A stretch of DNA of 16,225 nt, taken from NCBI GenBank assembly GCA_002328625.1, contig DCVC01000392.1, positions 1 to 16,225 of the forward strand, written 5' to 3'. Below the pieces are notes generated by a model. It saw nothing but the letters and a program-made list of their open reading frames with translations, was not told the origin of the DNA and ran no database searches. Below, one piece after another: positions 8,047 to 15,632 of the stretch (position 1 is the first letter of the stretch; every line of letters begins with the position of its first letter). The translations under genes and the position numbers were made by a program. This DNA is from Bacteroidales bacterium UBA2198. Lineage in GTDB: Bacteria; Bacteroidota; Bacteroidia; Bacteroidales; VadinHA17.

Positions 8047-8997
8047 TTACAGTGTTTTAAGAAAACTCAGGCAATTTCTTTCAATTCTACCCGGCACATC
8101 AGTTATATCTGCCTTCTCAAAGCTTTCACCCGTTATCTTTTCATAAAGTTCTATATATCTTTCAGATACCTCATTTATAAAGTCGTCGGTCATTTCCGGG
8201 ACTTTTTGTCCTTCTTTGCCCTGAAATCCGTTAAGCATCAGCCATTCCCTCACAAACTCTTTGGATAACTGTTTCTGAGGCATACCCTTATCAAACCTTT
8301 CCTGGTATTCATCAGCATAGAAATACCTTGAGGAATCAGGGGTATTAATCTCATCAATAAGGCAAATCTCTCCGTCTTTCTTACCGAATTCATATTTTGT
8401 GTCCACAAGAATCAGTCCATGTTCAGCAGCTATTTCGGAACCTTTTAGAAACACCTCCATTGTATATTTTTCAATCCGGTCATACTCCGCTTCGGAAACA
8501 AGACCTTTGCTGATAATTTCGTCCCGTGAAATATCTTCATCATGGCTTCCATGTTCTGCTTTTGTTGTAGGAGTTATTATAGGCTCCGGGAAACGTTGGT
8601 GCTCTTTCATGCCATCGGGTACAGGAATACCACAAATTTCGCGTGCTCCGGCTTTATACGTTCGCCACGAACTCCCCGTAAGATATGCTCTTACTATCAT
8701 TTCCACAGGATATGGATCACATTTGTGACCAAAGGTGACATTGGGGTCTGGTGTGGCTATTTTCCAGTTGGGCACAACATCTCTTGTTGCATCAAGGAAC
8801 TTTGACGCTATCTGATTCAAAACCTGACCTTTATATGGTATGCCCCGAGGAAGTACCACATCAAAAGCGGATATCCGGTCCGAGACAATCATCAATAAAT
8901 ACTTATCGCCAATATTATAAACATCCCTGACCTTTCCTTTGTAGATACTTTTCTGTCCCGGGAAGGAGAAAAGTGAAGAAATAATTGTTTTTGCCAT
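8047..8997 (-). CDS. purC: Phosphoribosylaminoimidazole-succinocarboxamide (SAICAR) synthase
   Basis: PurC joins CAIR with L-aspartate using ATP to form SAICAR in de novo purine synthesis, in the cytoplasm. The 316-residue protein carries the family motifs in order: GKVRDVY (21-27, nucleotide-binding strand), SDRISAFD (39-46, substrate loop), TPTTKAEHGSHDEDIS (142-157), LVDTKYEFG (197-205) and IDEINTPDSSR (214-224). It is longer than the roughly 237-residue E. coli enzyme and matches the longer form found in eukaryotes and many Bacteroidota. The ATG start is well placed before the first motif. It follows phoH on the same strand with only a repeat array between them, and is followed 27 bases later by the LysM gene. 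Confidence 0.97.
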   Translation of the reverse strand: MAKTIISSLFSFPGQKSIYKGKVRDVYNIGDKYLLMIVSDRISAFDVVLPRGIPYKGQVLNQIASKFLDATRDVVPNWKIATPDPNVTFGHKCDPYPVEMIVRAYLTGSSWRTYKAGAREICGIPVPDGMKEHQRFPEPIITPTTKAEHGSHDEDISRDEIISKGLVSEAEYDRIEKYTMEVFLKGSEIAAEHGLILVDTKYEFGKKDGEICLIDEINTPDSSRYFYADEYQERFDKGMPQKQLSKEFVREWLMLNGFQGKEGQKVPEMTDDFINEVSERYIELYEKITGESFEKADITDVPGRIERNCLSFLKTL

Positions 8998-9029
8998 AAT
9001 CAGTATTATTAATTCCAGCTTTTATTCTT

Positions 9030-9069
9030 CTCTGTGAAACTCCGTGAACCTCTGTGTATCTCAGTGTAA
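9030..9069. repeat. Four-copy 10-bp tandem repeat overlapping the phoH stop codon
   Basis: Four contiguous decamers read, on the + strand, CTCTGTGAAA (9030), CTCCGTGAAC (9040), CTCTGTGTAT (9050) and CTCAGTGTAA (9060). The shared pattern is CTCnGTGnAn with an exact 10-bp period. On the - strand the units read nTnCACnGAG. The array fills most of the 63-base gap between phoH and purC, and its last unit overlaps the end of phoH: the stop codon lies in the CACTGAG unit. The copies are imperfect in a regular way, so this is not simple low-complexity sequence. I recall CTCTGTG-type decamer arrays from intergenic DNA of other bacteria but cannot verify that here. Confidence 0.85.
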
Positions 9070-10035
9070 GTTCTTTTCCTTATCGGCAACCTTTTCTTCC
9101 TGCTCATATGCTTTTACTATTTTCTTTACGAGTTTATGCCTCACAATATCCCTTTCGTCAAATATAATTATCGAAACACCTTCAATACCATTCAGGATTC
9201 GGATTGCCTGCAGAAGGCCCGACTCGCTTTTTCGAGGCAAATCGATCTGTGAAGTATCGCCCGTCAGGATGAATTTTGAGTTGATTCCCATTCTTGTGAG
9301 AAACATTTTGAGTTGGTTGACAGTAGCATTCTGTGCCTCATCAAGTATTGCAAATGCATTTTCAAGGGTGCGTCCCCTCATAAATGCAAGAGGGGCTATC
9401 TGTATTGTCCCATCTTCCAGCAAGGTCTCCAGTTTCTTGAAAGGAAGCATGTCATGAAGGGCGTCATACAGGGGCTGAAGGTAAGGATCCAGCTTCTCCT
9501 TCATGTCGCCCGGAAGAAATCCAAGCCTTTCGCCGGCTTCAACTGCAGGGCGTGTAAGAATAATCTTTTTCACTTCCCTTTCTTTTAAAGCTCTAACTGC
9601 CAATGCAATAGATGTATAAGTTTTACCTGTGCCAGCAGGCCCTTCAGCAATTATCAGATCATTTATTCTGTAATCGTTAACAAGAAGCAACTGATTAACT
9701 GTGCGTGCCCTTATCGGTTTACCACTGGTGCCGAATACTATAATCTCCTCAAAATCACCATTTGAAGCTGTTTTCATATGTTCGGCATCAAAAAAATACT
9801 TCTCAATATCCTGCTCATCAAGACGATGATATTTATTATAATATTCAATCAGGGAATTGAATTTTTCTGTAAAAAGGGTGATCTCAGCTTCTTCTCCAAG
9901 ACATTTCAATTCATTTCCGCGAACAACAATCTTGATTTTAGGAAAAAAACTGCGGATTTTATCAAGCAGGGAATTGTTTGTGCCGAAGAAAACTAGAGGA
10001 TCAATATCCTCGAGAAGTATTATTGTTTCAGTCAT
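9061..10035 (-). CDS. phoH: PhoH-family ATPase
   Basis: This 324-residue cytoplasmic P-loop ATPase has Walker A GPAGTGKT at 132-139, Walker B ILDEAQN at 230-236, and the sensor stretch LTGDTSQIDLP beginning near 257. The RGRTLENAF and TRPAVEAGERLGFLPGD blocks are also diagnostic. The N-terminal 80 residues form a small alpha/beta domain typical of PhoH/YbeZ proteins. PhoH/YbeZ is linked to RNA metabolism and ribosome maturation, often with the RNase YbeY, but no ybeY is seen here. The last codons (LH and the stop) come from the 10-bp repeat array, so the C-terminus may have been altered by repeat insertion. It heads the phoH-purC-LysM run and is divergent from the DUF62 gene. Confidence 0.95.
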   Translation of the reverse strand: MTETIILLEDIDPLVFFGTNNSLLDKIRSFFPKIKIVVRGNELKCLGEEAEITLFTEKFNSLIEYYNKYHRLDEQDIEKYFFDAEHMKTASNGDFEEIIVFGTSGKPIRARTVNQLLLVNDYRINDLIIAEGPAGTGKTYTSIALAVRALKEREVKKIILTRPAVEAGERLGFLPGDMKEKLDPYLQPLYDALHDMLPFKKLETLLEDGTIQIAPLAFMRGRTLENAFAILDEAQNATVNQLKMFLTRMGINSKFILTGDTSQIDLPRKSESGLLQAIRILNGIEGVSIIIFDERDIVRHKLVKKIVKAYEQEEKVADKEKNLH

Positions 10036-10158
10036 TAATTCCTACAAAAATTGATTACCCTCGTTTGCCTCCTTTTTTTATTAACTGTTAATCTGTCTGG
10101 TAGTTTATAAAAAAGGATTTTTGAACAGTACAAAGTAAGCTTATTTTTCTTAGAAGAT

Positions 10159-10166
10159 TATCTTTG
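10159..10166 (+). promoter_or_regulatory. Candidate Bacteroidota -7 box for the DUF62-mazG pair
   Basis: TATCTTTG matches the Bacteroidota -7 consensus TAnnTTTG and lies 17 bases before the ATG at 10184. No TTG sits at the expected distance upstream (the nearest, at 10121, is 35 bases away), so the -33 element is missing or degenerate. The implied leader is very short. This 148-base divergent region must also hold the phoH promoter on the other strand, which I could not place. Confidence 0.4.
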
Positions 10167-10183
10167 TCCTAAGTTTTTTCCCT

Positions 10184-10978
10184 ATGCCGGTAATTACTCT
10201 TACTACTGAATGGAGGCCCGATGATATCTACAATGGGATCATTAAAGGGAGGCTTTGTCATTTATGCCCCGGAGCTGTCATAATCGATAACGCAGGCAGT
10301 ATTCCGGCATTTAACATAATGCATGCATCATTTGTTATAAGAAATACTTTCGCCAACTACCCTGAAGGTTCAATTCATATTATCTGCGTCCATTCAGAAG
10401 CACATCAGGGTGAGGATTATCTGGTTGTCAAAGCAAGAGGTCATTATTTTATCGGGACGGATAATGGCATTTTCAACCTGATCCTTAATTCAGAGCCCGA
10501 TGAAATAATAAGACTTGAAAGTGAAGGGATATCGGATGAACTTGAAATCTTTGCAAAAACGGCTGCAGGATTGTTCACCGGGAAAAAGCCATCTGAATTG
10601 GGTAAACCGTTAAGGAGCATAAGTGAAAGAGTTCCCCTGAGAGCCACAATAGATAAAGAGGTTATAATAGGAAGTATAATCTTTATTGACTCCTACGGTA
10701 ATGCAATATCCAATATTACCAGGGAAGTATTTTACAGGGTTTTTGAGAACAAGGATTACCGGATACTCATACAGAGTAACAAAAATTACACTGAACATAT
10801 ATCCCTTAATTACAATGATGTACCTGTAGGGGAACTACTTGCCAGGTTTAATCCACTCGGTCTTTTGGAAATTTCAATTAACGGGGCAAATGTATCTGAA
10901 TTGCTCAGTCTTACAATTGGGTCAGTTGTGAGAGTCGATCGGGCTAACAAAACCACAACTCAAAATAACTTGTTTTAA
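10184..10978 (+). CDS. DUF62 S-adenosylmethionine hydrolase (hydroxide adenosyltransferase)-like protein
   Basis: This 264-residue protein has the two-domain layout of the DUF62/SAM-dependent chlorinase-fluorinase superfamily. Visible marks are ITLTTEWRPDDIYNGIIKG at the N-terminus (catalytic-site Asp region), GHYFIGTDNGIF (87-98), FIDSYGNAISNI (167-178) in the C-terminal domain, and LEISINGANVSELL near the end. Most family members hydrolyse SAM to adenosine and L-methionine; only a few halogenate. The segment that is VDPGVG in typical members reads VHSEAHQG here (69-76), and the GRDIFAP-type segment reads LEIFAKTAAG (120-129), so residues of the hydrolase Asp-Arg-His triad may be absent. Activity is therefore uncertain, although the fold call is good. 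It is followed by mazG after 11 bases, so they probably form an operon. Confidence 0.87.
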   Translation: MPVITLTTEWRPDDIYNGIIKGRLCHLCPGAVIIDNAGSIPAFNIMHASFVIRNTFANYPEGSIHIICVHSEAHQGEDYLVVKARGHYFIGTDNGIFNLILNSEPDEIIRLESEGISDELEIFAKTAAGLFTGKKPSELGKPLRSISERVPLRATIDKEVIIGSIIFIDSYGNAISNITREVFYRVFENKDYRILIQSNKNYTEHISLNYNDVPVGELLARFNPLGLLEISINGANVSELLSLTIGSVVRVDRANKTTTQNNLF

Positions 10979-10989
10979 AATCATTAGTA

Positions 10990-11772
10990 ATGGATGATAA
11001 GGAAAGAAGCTGTGAGGAGTTTGGAAAACTTCTCGAAATCATTGATGAATTGAGATCCAGATGTCCGTGGGATATGAAGCAGACCAATGAAAGTTTGAGG
11101 AAGCTTACTATAGAGGAGACCTATGAACTTGCTGACGCAATCTTTTCAGGAAACGATGAGGGAATAAAAAATGAGCTTGGTGATCTTATGCTTCATCTGG
11201 TTTTTTACGCTAAAATAAGTTCTGAAAAAGGTATTTTTTCAATGACAGATGTCCTGAAGGGGATAAATGAAAAACTAATCTACCGTCATCCGCACGTGTT
11301 TGGTGATATAAAAGTCTCAGGAGCTTCAGAGGTAGAAGTAAACTGGGAACATCTCAAGATTAAAGAGAATTCAGATTATAAACCCGTACTTTCGGGGGTC
11401 CCCTCTTCTCTTCCGGCTATTGTAAAAGCCAACAGACTGCAGGAGAAGGTCAGAGGTGTTGGATTTGATTGGGAAAAGCCTGAACAAATATGGGATAAAG
11501 TACTTGAGGAAATTTCCGAGCTTAAGGACGAAATAGAAAATTATGATACCGACACTATTGAATCGGAGCTGGGAGATGTTCTTTTCTCAATAATTAACGC
11601 CTCCCGGCTTTATGGGATAGACCCGGAAGCAGCTCTTGAAAAAACCAACAGAAAATTCATAAAACGATTTAATTATCTTGAGAAAGAAACACTGTTAAAG
11701 GGTATTTCACTACATGATATGAGCCTTGACGAGATGAATGTTATATGGGAGGAGGCAAAAAAATCAGATTGA
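10990..11772 (+). CDS. mazG: Nucleoside triphosphate pyrophosphohydrolase MazG
   Basis: MazG converts (d)NTPs to NMPs plus pyrophosphate, cleaning up the nucleotide pool and lowering ppGpp in some bacteria. The 260-residue protein has the duplicated all-alpha MazG fold. In the N-terminal domain CPWDMKQT (25-32) is followed by the metal-binding EExxE...ExxD set (E42, E43, E46, E62, D65). The C-terminal domain repeats it (E173, E174, E177, E193, D196). The RHPHVFGD block (99-106) is also diagnostic. Length matches E. coli MazG (263). It sits 11 bases after the DUF62 gene and converges on speB. Confidence 0.96.
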   Translation: MDDKERSCEEFGKLLEIIDELRSRCPWDMKQTNESLRKLTIEETYELADAIFSGNDEGIKNELGDLMLHLVFYAKISSEKGIFSMTDVLKGINEKLIYRHPHVFGDIKVSGASEVEVNWEHLKIKENSDYKPVLSGVPSSLPAIVKANRLQEKVRGVGFDWEKPEQIWDKVLEEISELKDEIENYDTDTIESELGDVLFSIINASRLYGIDPEAALEKTNRKFIKRFNYLEKETLLKGISLHDMSLDEMNVIWEEAKKSD

Positions 11773-11787
11773 AACCAATATCCCGGC

Positions 11788-11851
11788 ATTTACTCTGAAA
11801 AGTGAAGAAGTAAATCCCGGATTAAAGACTCCATCAGGGTGATTGGGATTT
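11788..11851. terminator. Candidate hairpins in the mazG/speB convergent gap
   Basis: The 78-base gap between the convergent mazG and speB stops holds two overlapping inverted repeats. One is ATTTACT (11788-11794) with AGTAAAT (11809-11815), a 7-bp stem with a 14-base loop. The other is AAATCCC (11812-11818) with GGGATTT (11845-11851), with a 26-base loop. Neither is a GC-rich stem followed by a clean T-run. They could act as a weak bidirectional terminator and are mutually exclusive at 11812-11815. Confidence 0.25.
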
Positions 11852-12687
11852 TAAGCAAATTTATAGCTGAGAAGCTGATATATAATCCTGGCTGCTATAA
11901 AATCGGGAACCTTGTTTGCAGGGGACGGACAGAGTTCAACAATATCAAATCCTATCAGGTTCCTGCTCTTAACAACATCCCGTAAAAAATGAAGAATTTC
12001 AAAATAATCAGGTCCGCCGGGTTCGGGAGTCCCTGTCGATGGTATAAGGGAGGGATCAAATACGTCAAGATCAACAGTTATATAAACATTCTTTTCAAGT
12101 TTCTCTATTGCCCTGCAATAGAGCTTTTTATCATAGTAAAGCTCATGAGCATAAAATATACTGTCGTGATCTGCATAAAGAAGCTCCTCGGCTGCCATAC
12201 TTCTTATCCCAACCTGTACCAGGGGAGCCATTTCTTTTACCCTGGCCATAGCACAGGCATGATTAAGAACTGATCCATTATATTCCTGCCTGAGATCAGA
12301 ATGCGCATCAAGCTGAAGCACTGAAAAAATGTTAAAATGTTCAGTAAAAGCTTTAATGGCACCAATACTTACAGTGTGATTCCCTCCTAAAACGACAGGG
12401 AATTTATTATCATCAAGAAGTACAGAGATTTTGTCATGAACGGCACCGACCAGAATATCCGGCGATCCCTTTACAATTATCGGTTCAGTGGTATATATTC
12501 CTTTCCTGCAAACTTCAGTTCTGGTTTCAACATCATAGAATTCCAGATTGACAGAGGCTTCCATAATCGCTTCCGGTCCTTTGTCGGCTCCCCTTATCCA
12601 TGTACTGGTTTCATCGTATGGAACAGGAACAATGACTATCTCTGAGGCGGAATAATCATAAACAACCTCACTTCCTCCAAAATTCAT
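11851..12687 (-). CDS. speB: Agmatinase/ureohydrolase-family enzyme
   Basis: This 278-residue ureohydrolase carries all six di-manganese ligands: H104 in GGNHTVS, D127, H129 and D131 in DAHSD, and D206 and D208 in VDLDVFDP. The signature continues as PSTGTPEPGG, and a conserved acidic residue lies in FDIVELCPS (E251). Agmatinase hydrolyses agmatine to putrescine and urea on the arginine-decarboxylase route to polyamines. Length and motifs fit agmatinase better than arginase, but the exact guanidino substrate cannot be fixed from motifs alone. The first motif has Asn where most homologues have Asp or Glu (GGD/EH). It follows the DUF5606 gene by 19 bases in one transcript. Confidence 0.9.
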   Translation of the reverse strand: MNFGGSEVVYDYSASEIVIVPVPYDETSTWIRGADKGPEAIMEASVNLEFYDVETRTEVCRKGIYTTEPIIVKGSPDILVGAVHDKISVLLDDNKFPVVLGGNHTVSIGAIKAFTEHFNIFSVLQLDAHSDLRQEYNGSVLNHACAMARVKEMAPLVQVGIRSMAAEELLYADHDSIFYAHELYYDKKLYCRAIEKLEKNVYITVDLDVFDPSLIPSTGTPEPGGPDYFEILHFLRDVVKSRNLIGFDIVELCPSPANKVPDFIAARIIYQLLSYKFA

Positions 12688-12706
12688 AACTTATCCGATT
12701 ATTGCC

Positions 12707-13183
12707 TTATTCCTTGCTTTTTTTAGGTTTTGAAGTACTCTTTTTAATTTCCTTCTTTACTACAGGCTGTTCTTTGTCCTCAGCAACCTTTTCCGGTTCT
12801 TCTTTCACCAGGAGATTTTTTTTATGAAGTATATTGTACCAGGTGAACAGTTTCTTTATATCACTCATATACACCCTGTCTTTTGAATAATCTGGAAGAA
12901 CTTCTTCAAAATACTTTTTCAGATCATTGGCAGATGCTTTTGGATCAATGGAAGGGCCTCCGTTCTCTTTTTCAAAAATCCTGTCAAAAACCTTTCCAAG
13001 GGATATATCTTCATTTTCAGTGAAAACTGAAATATCTTCAAGGGAACTCACTTTTGCCGAGCTGAAAGCACTGCTTCTTTTTCCTGTTTCAAGATGTTCA
13101 ACAATAATTGCATTTTTGCCCTGGGCAATAAACTTAAACAGCCCAGGCTCACCTGAAATTGCCAATATATCTTTCAATATCAT
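12707..13183 (-). CDS. DUF5606-family conserved hypothetical protein of Bacteroidota
   Basis: This 158-residue cytoplasmic protein begins MILKDILAISGEPGLFKFIA, the opening typical of the DUF5606 family found in Bacteroidota. Residues 1-60 look like a small beta-rich domain (GKNAIIVEHLETGKRS, then VSSLEDISVFTENE). Residues 60-125 are helical. The last 35 residues are Lys/Glu-rich and probably disordered, which may mean nucleic-acid or ribosome contact, though that is only a guess from charge. It is the first gene after a good promoter and is followed by speB. No function is established that I know of. Confidence 0.8.
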   Translation of the reverse strand: MILKDILAISGEPGLFKFIAQGKNAIIVEHLETGKRSSAFSSAKVSSLEDISVFTENEDISLGKVFDRIFEKENGGPSIDPKASANDLKKYFEEVLPDYSKDRVYMSDIKKLFTWYNILHKKNLLVKEEPEKVAEDKEQPVVKKEIKKSTSKPKKSKE

Positions 13184-13222
13184 TTTTCTATACTTTTAGC
13201 TGTAAATTTAATTCCTGGATCG

Positions 13223-13255
13223 CAAAATTAGTTTAGACTTATTATTTTTTCGCAA
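13223..13255 (-). promoter_or_regulatory. Bacteroidota-type promoter for the DUF5606-speB pair
   Basis: On the - strand, TAATTTTG (13230-13223) matches the -7 consensus TAnnTTTG exactly. A TTG (13255-13253) lies 22 bases upstream, close to the usual 19-21 base spacing of the -33 TTTG. The predicted start is near 13215, about 30 bases before the ATG at 13183. This would separate the DUF5606-speB transcript from the DUF1573-to-TerB/DnaJ operon. Confidence 0.55.
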
Positions 13256-13258
13256 CGA

Positions 13259-13987
13259 TCAGATAATATTTCTCTCTTCTTTAATTTTTTTATATGCCTC
13301 ATTTACTTTTTTGAATTTCTCATCAGCTGTTTTTCTGAAATCTTCGCCAAGGTGACCAACTTTGTCAGGGTGATATTTCAAAGCCATTTTTCTGTATGCT
13401 TTCTTAACTTCTTCGTTTGTTGCAGATGGATCAATTTCAAGTATCTTATAAGAAGAATCAGTTTCAGGGATGAACATATTTTTAATCGAGATAAAATCAG
13501 AGTCAGAAATCCCCATATAACCTGAGATTTTTTCTACTGCAAGAAGTTCAGAAGGATGGATCTGGTCATCTGCAAAAGATATATTGAACAGAAGATGGAG
13601 CAACTGAAGCCGAGAGGAGTAATCCATATTTTTATTGATCTGCAGACAGACATCTTTAACAGGTATTTCCTGCTTCAGAAGGTCCCTGAGCATAATTAGA
13701 GCCTGACTAGCGGCAGGTTGGCCAAATTGTCTGACAAAAAACTGCTTTACATAGTCAAGCTCGGATTTTACAACTTTCCCATCCGCTTTCATCATTGCCG
13801 ATACAAGTACCAGCAGGCTCATCCCAAAATCACCCTGGGCGGTCCTGCGATCGGGAGATGCATAAGATGAAGTGCGGATGCTTGTATTATCGACCATGGA
13901 ACCAACAAGAAATCCCAAAAGAGCTCCTATGGGTCCTCCCATAACCCATCCGAGACCTCCTCCAATCCATTTTCCAAAATTCGCCAT
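13259..13987 (-). CDS. TerB-domain and J-domain fusion co-chaperone (DjlA-like)
   Basis: This 242-residue protein opens with a Gly-rich hydrophobic segment (about 9-31, GGGLGWVMGGPIGALLGFLV), a possible membrane hairpin or anchor. A TerB-like helical domain follows at about 53-172 (LVLVSAMMKADGKVVKSELDYV, SFADDQIHPSEL), then a C-terminal J domain at about 179-240 with the HPD motif intact at 206-208 (KYHPDK). J domains stimulate DnaK ATPase. TerB plus J in this order is the DjlA arrangement, so a membrane-associated DnaK co-chaperone is likely. The client is unknown. It lies 2 bases after coaE in the same operon. Confidence 0.9.
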   Translation of the reverse strand: MANFGKWIGGGLGWVMGGPIGALLGFLVGSMVDNTSIRTSSYASPDRRTAQGDFGMSLLVLVSAMMKADGKVVKSELDYVKQFFVRQFGQPAASQALIMLRDLLKQEIPVKDVCLQINKNMDYSSRLQLLHLLFNISFADDQIHPSELLAVEKISGYMGISDSDFISIKNMFIPETDSSYKILEIDPSATNEEVKKAYRKMALKYHPDKVGHLGEDFRKTADEKFKKVNEAYKKIKEERNII

Positions 13988-13989
13988 AA

Positions 13990-14607
13990 CTATTTCATTG
14001 AACTGCTTAACTTAATCATCTCTTCATGTATATGAAGTATAACCGGGATAATCAAATCGTTTTCAGAGTTATGAATAATATAGTCTGACTGTTCTGATTT
14101 CAAATTGTCATCCATTTGATTTCTTATCCTTGCCAGTACCTGTTCCCTTGTAAGCTTATTTCCACCGATTAACCTTTTAATTCTCTCTTCGACGGGAGCT
14201 ACTACGGTTGCTATCCTGTCAACAAACTTTGCACCGCCGCTTTCAAAAAGAATAGCGGCTTCCATAATAACATAAGGCGCTACCTGTTTTCCAACCCATA
14301 ATAAAAAGTTCTTAAAAATAAGCGGATGTACCAGAGCATTAACCTTATTGAGCATGTCCTGATTATTGAATATCAGGTTTGCAAGTACTTCCCTGTCGAG
14401 GCTTCCTGTAGAATAGAGGTCTTTACCCGCTATTGCATTGATGCTATGAACGATCTCGTCGTTATTATCCATTATTTTCTTTGCTTCAAGGTCGGCAGAA
14501 AAGACAGGTATTCCCAGCACACTGAAAACCCTGCAGACAGAAGTTTTGCCACTTCCGATTCCACCTGTAATGCCAAGTTTCAGGCCTGCTTTATGAACCT
14601 GCGTCAT
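13990..14607 (-). CDS. coaE: Dephospho-CoA kinase
   Basis: CoaE phosphorylates the 3'-OH of dephospho-CoA with ATP, the last step of coenzyme A synthesis. The 205-residue protein has the P-loop GGIGSGKT (15-22) in LGITGGIGSGKTSV, the conserved SADLEAKK (38-45, with Asp39), the VHPLIF block, and the lid region around RLIGGNKLTREQVLARI. Length matches the family. Its ATG overlaps the TGA of the upstream YbbR-like gene (ATGA at 14607-14604), implying translational coupling. Confidence 0.96.
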   Translation of the reverse strand: MTQVHKAGLKLGITGGIGSGKTSVCRVFSVLGIPVFSADLEAKKIMDNNDEIVHSINAIAGKDLYSTGSLDREVLANLIFNNQDMLNKVNALVHPLIFKNFLLWVGKQVAPYVIMEAAILFESGGAKFVDRIATVVAPVEERIKRLIGGNKLTREQVLARIRNQMDDNLKSEQSDYIIHNSENDLIIPVILHIHEEMIKLSSSMK

Positions 14608-15620
14608 TTTGTTTTCTTTTCGATTAAAAAATCCACCTTGGCAGGGGTAAATCTGAAAGAATTTACAAATGAAGGTACATTCAATACTTCAACCGGGATT
14701 TGATCTGATGAATGGAGATCCACTTTTTTAAAATCCAGGACTACTTCAAACGGTATCCCTCCAACCTTTTTGTAATCAGAAACTGCAACCAGGCACCTTA
14801 TGGTTACAGCATCAGGGAAGATCTTGATATCAATGGAATCAGGAATATTGAGAAGTTTAATTGGTACCGGTATCTCGGCTTCAGTGAACTGTTCAACCGG
14901 TATTGTAAAAGTCACCCTCTTGTCCGAAAAAGTTATTCCTTTTATTCTTTCCAGTAAAATATCTTTTTTTACTGTTTCGTTCAGGCCAATAAGTCTCTTG
15001 TATCTGGTTTTAACACTCTTTACAGTATCAACTATCCTGCGTGGACCTGTAATCATCACAGTGTCGGGATCGACGCTGATCTGACCTTTGAGAAAATATT
15101 GTCTTTCGGTATTAACCTCTATATCAGCAGTTACCGGTACTGATCTGGTTACAATCCTGTCGAAGGAGAAGAAAAGAGTGTCCGGTTTTATCGAGGTAAT
15201 CTCGCAATCAGCCTTCAGCTGACTGGAAAGCTTCTTAGCCAGTCCGGATGTTTGTATATAGTATTTAAGGGTTGCGCTTCCCGGAACTCTTCTGTAGCTG
15301 ACAGTTGAAATGTCAATAATTACAGGTGACCTATTTCCTGCCAGCTTAAGTTTAAGTACCGAATAGCCCGGACCCTTAAGATAGAGATTCAGTTTTGAAG
15401 GAAGATCTTCAACAAGGACTCTTTCCTTCGGGGTGTTAATAAACCTGACAGGATAACTGATTTCGGTTTCAATATCCTTGCCGAGTGAATTCAGATACCA
15501 GAAGATAAATGACAGAAAAAGAAAAAAAAGGAATATTACTACATCCCTGTTATTAAAACCAGTATCCTTACTGTAAAGGTTTTTTAACCATATGTTATAT
15601 TTCCCTTTCACCCGGGGCAT
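14604..15620 (-). CDS. YbbR-like domain membrane protein
   Basis: This 338-residue protein has a short cytoplasmic N-terminus, one transmembrane helix (about 26-44, VVIFLFFLFLSFIFWYL) and an extracytoplasmic region of about 290 residues built from YbbR repeats. Each repeat has the pattern Pro-Val, a strand, an N-x-P turn, then a hydrophobic strand and Gly (YPVRFINTP near 56; VPVTADIEVN; IPVPIKLLNIP; IPVEVLNVP). In Firmicutes the YbbR protein CdaR regulates the diadenylate cyclase CdaA. Whether that holds here is unknown, as no cyclase gene is in view. The start lies 12 bases after yajC and the stop overlaps coaE. Confidence 0.85.
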   Translation of the reverse strand: MPRVKGKYNIWLKNLYSKDTGFNNRDVVIFLFFLFLSFIFWYLNSLGKDIETEISYPVRFINTPKERVLVEDLPSKLNLYLKGPGYSVLKLKLAGNRSPVIIDISTVSYRRVPGSATLKYYIQTSGLAKKLSSQLKADCEITSIKPDTLFFSFDRIVTRSVPVTADIEVNTERQYFLKGQISVDPDTVMITGPRRIVDTVKSVKTRYKRLIGLNETVKKDILLERIKGITFSDKRVTFTIPVEQFTEAEIPVPIKLLNIPDSIDIKIFPDAVTIRCLVAVSDYKKVGGIPFEVVLDFKKVDLHSSDQIPVEVLNVPSFVNSFRFTPAKVDFLIEKKTK

Positions 15621-15632
15621 TATGAATATATA

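Noticed and set aside
9030..9069. Decamer array as a CRISPR
   Set aside because: The units are contiguous with no spacers, only 10 bp long, and no cas genes are present.
9061..10035. PhoH as a PhoAT toxin-antitoxin or PhoH2 (PIN-PhoH) protein
   Set aside because: There is no PIN domain at the N-terminus and no small upstream antitoxin frame; it is the short PhoH/YbeZ form.
10184..10978. DUF62 protein as a fluorinase or chlorinase
   Set aside because: Most of this superfamily are SAM hydrolases, and no halogenation-specific motif or metabolite cluster is present.
10990..11772. MazG as part of a mazEF toxin-antitoxin locus
   Set aside because: No small toxin or antitoxin gene is adjacent. 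The neighbour is a DUF62 gene, and MazG here is the ordinary two-domain housekeeping form.
12436..12645. 69-residue + strand frame inside speB
   Set aside because: It lies wholly antisense to a gene with all catalytic motifs intact and shows no recognisable features.
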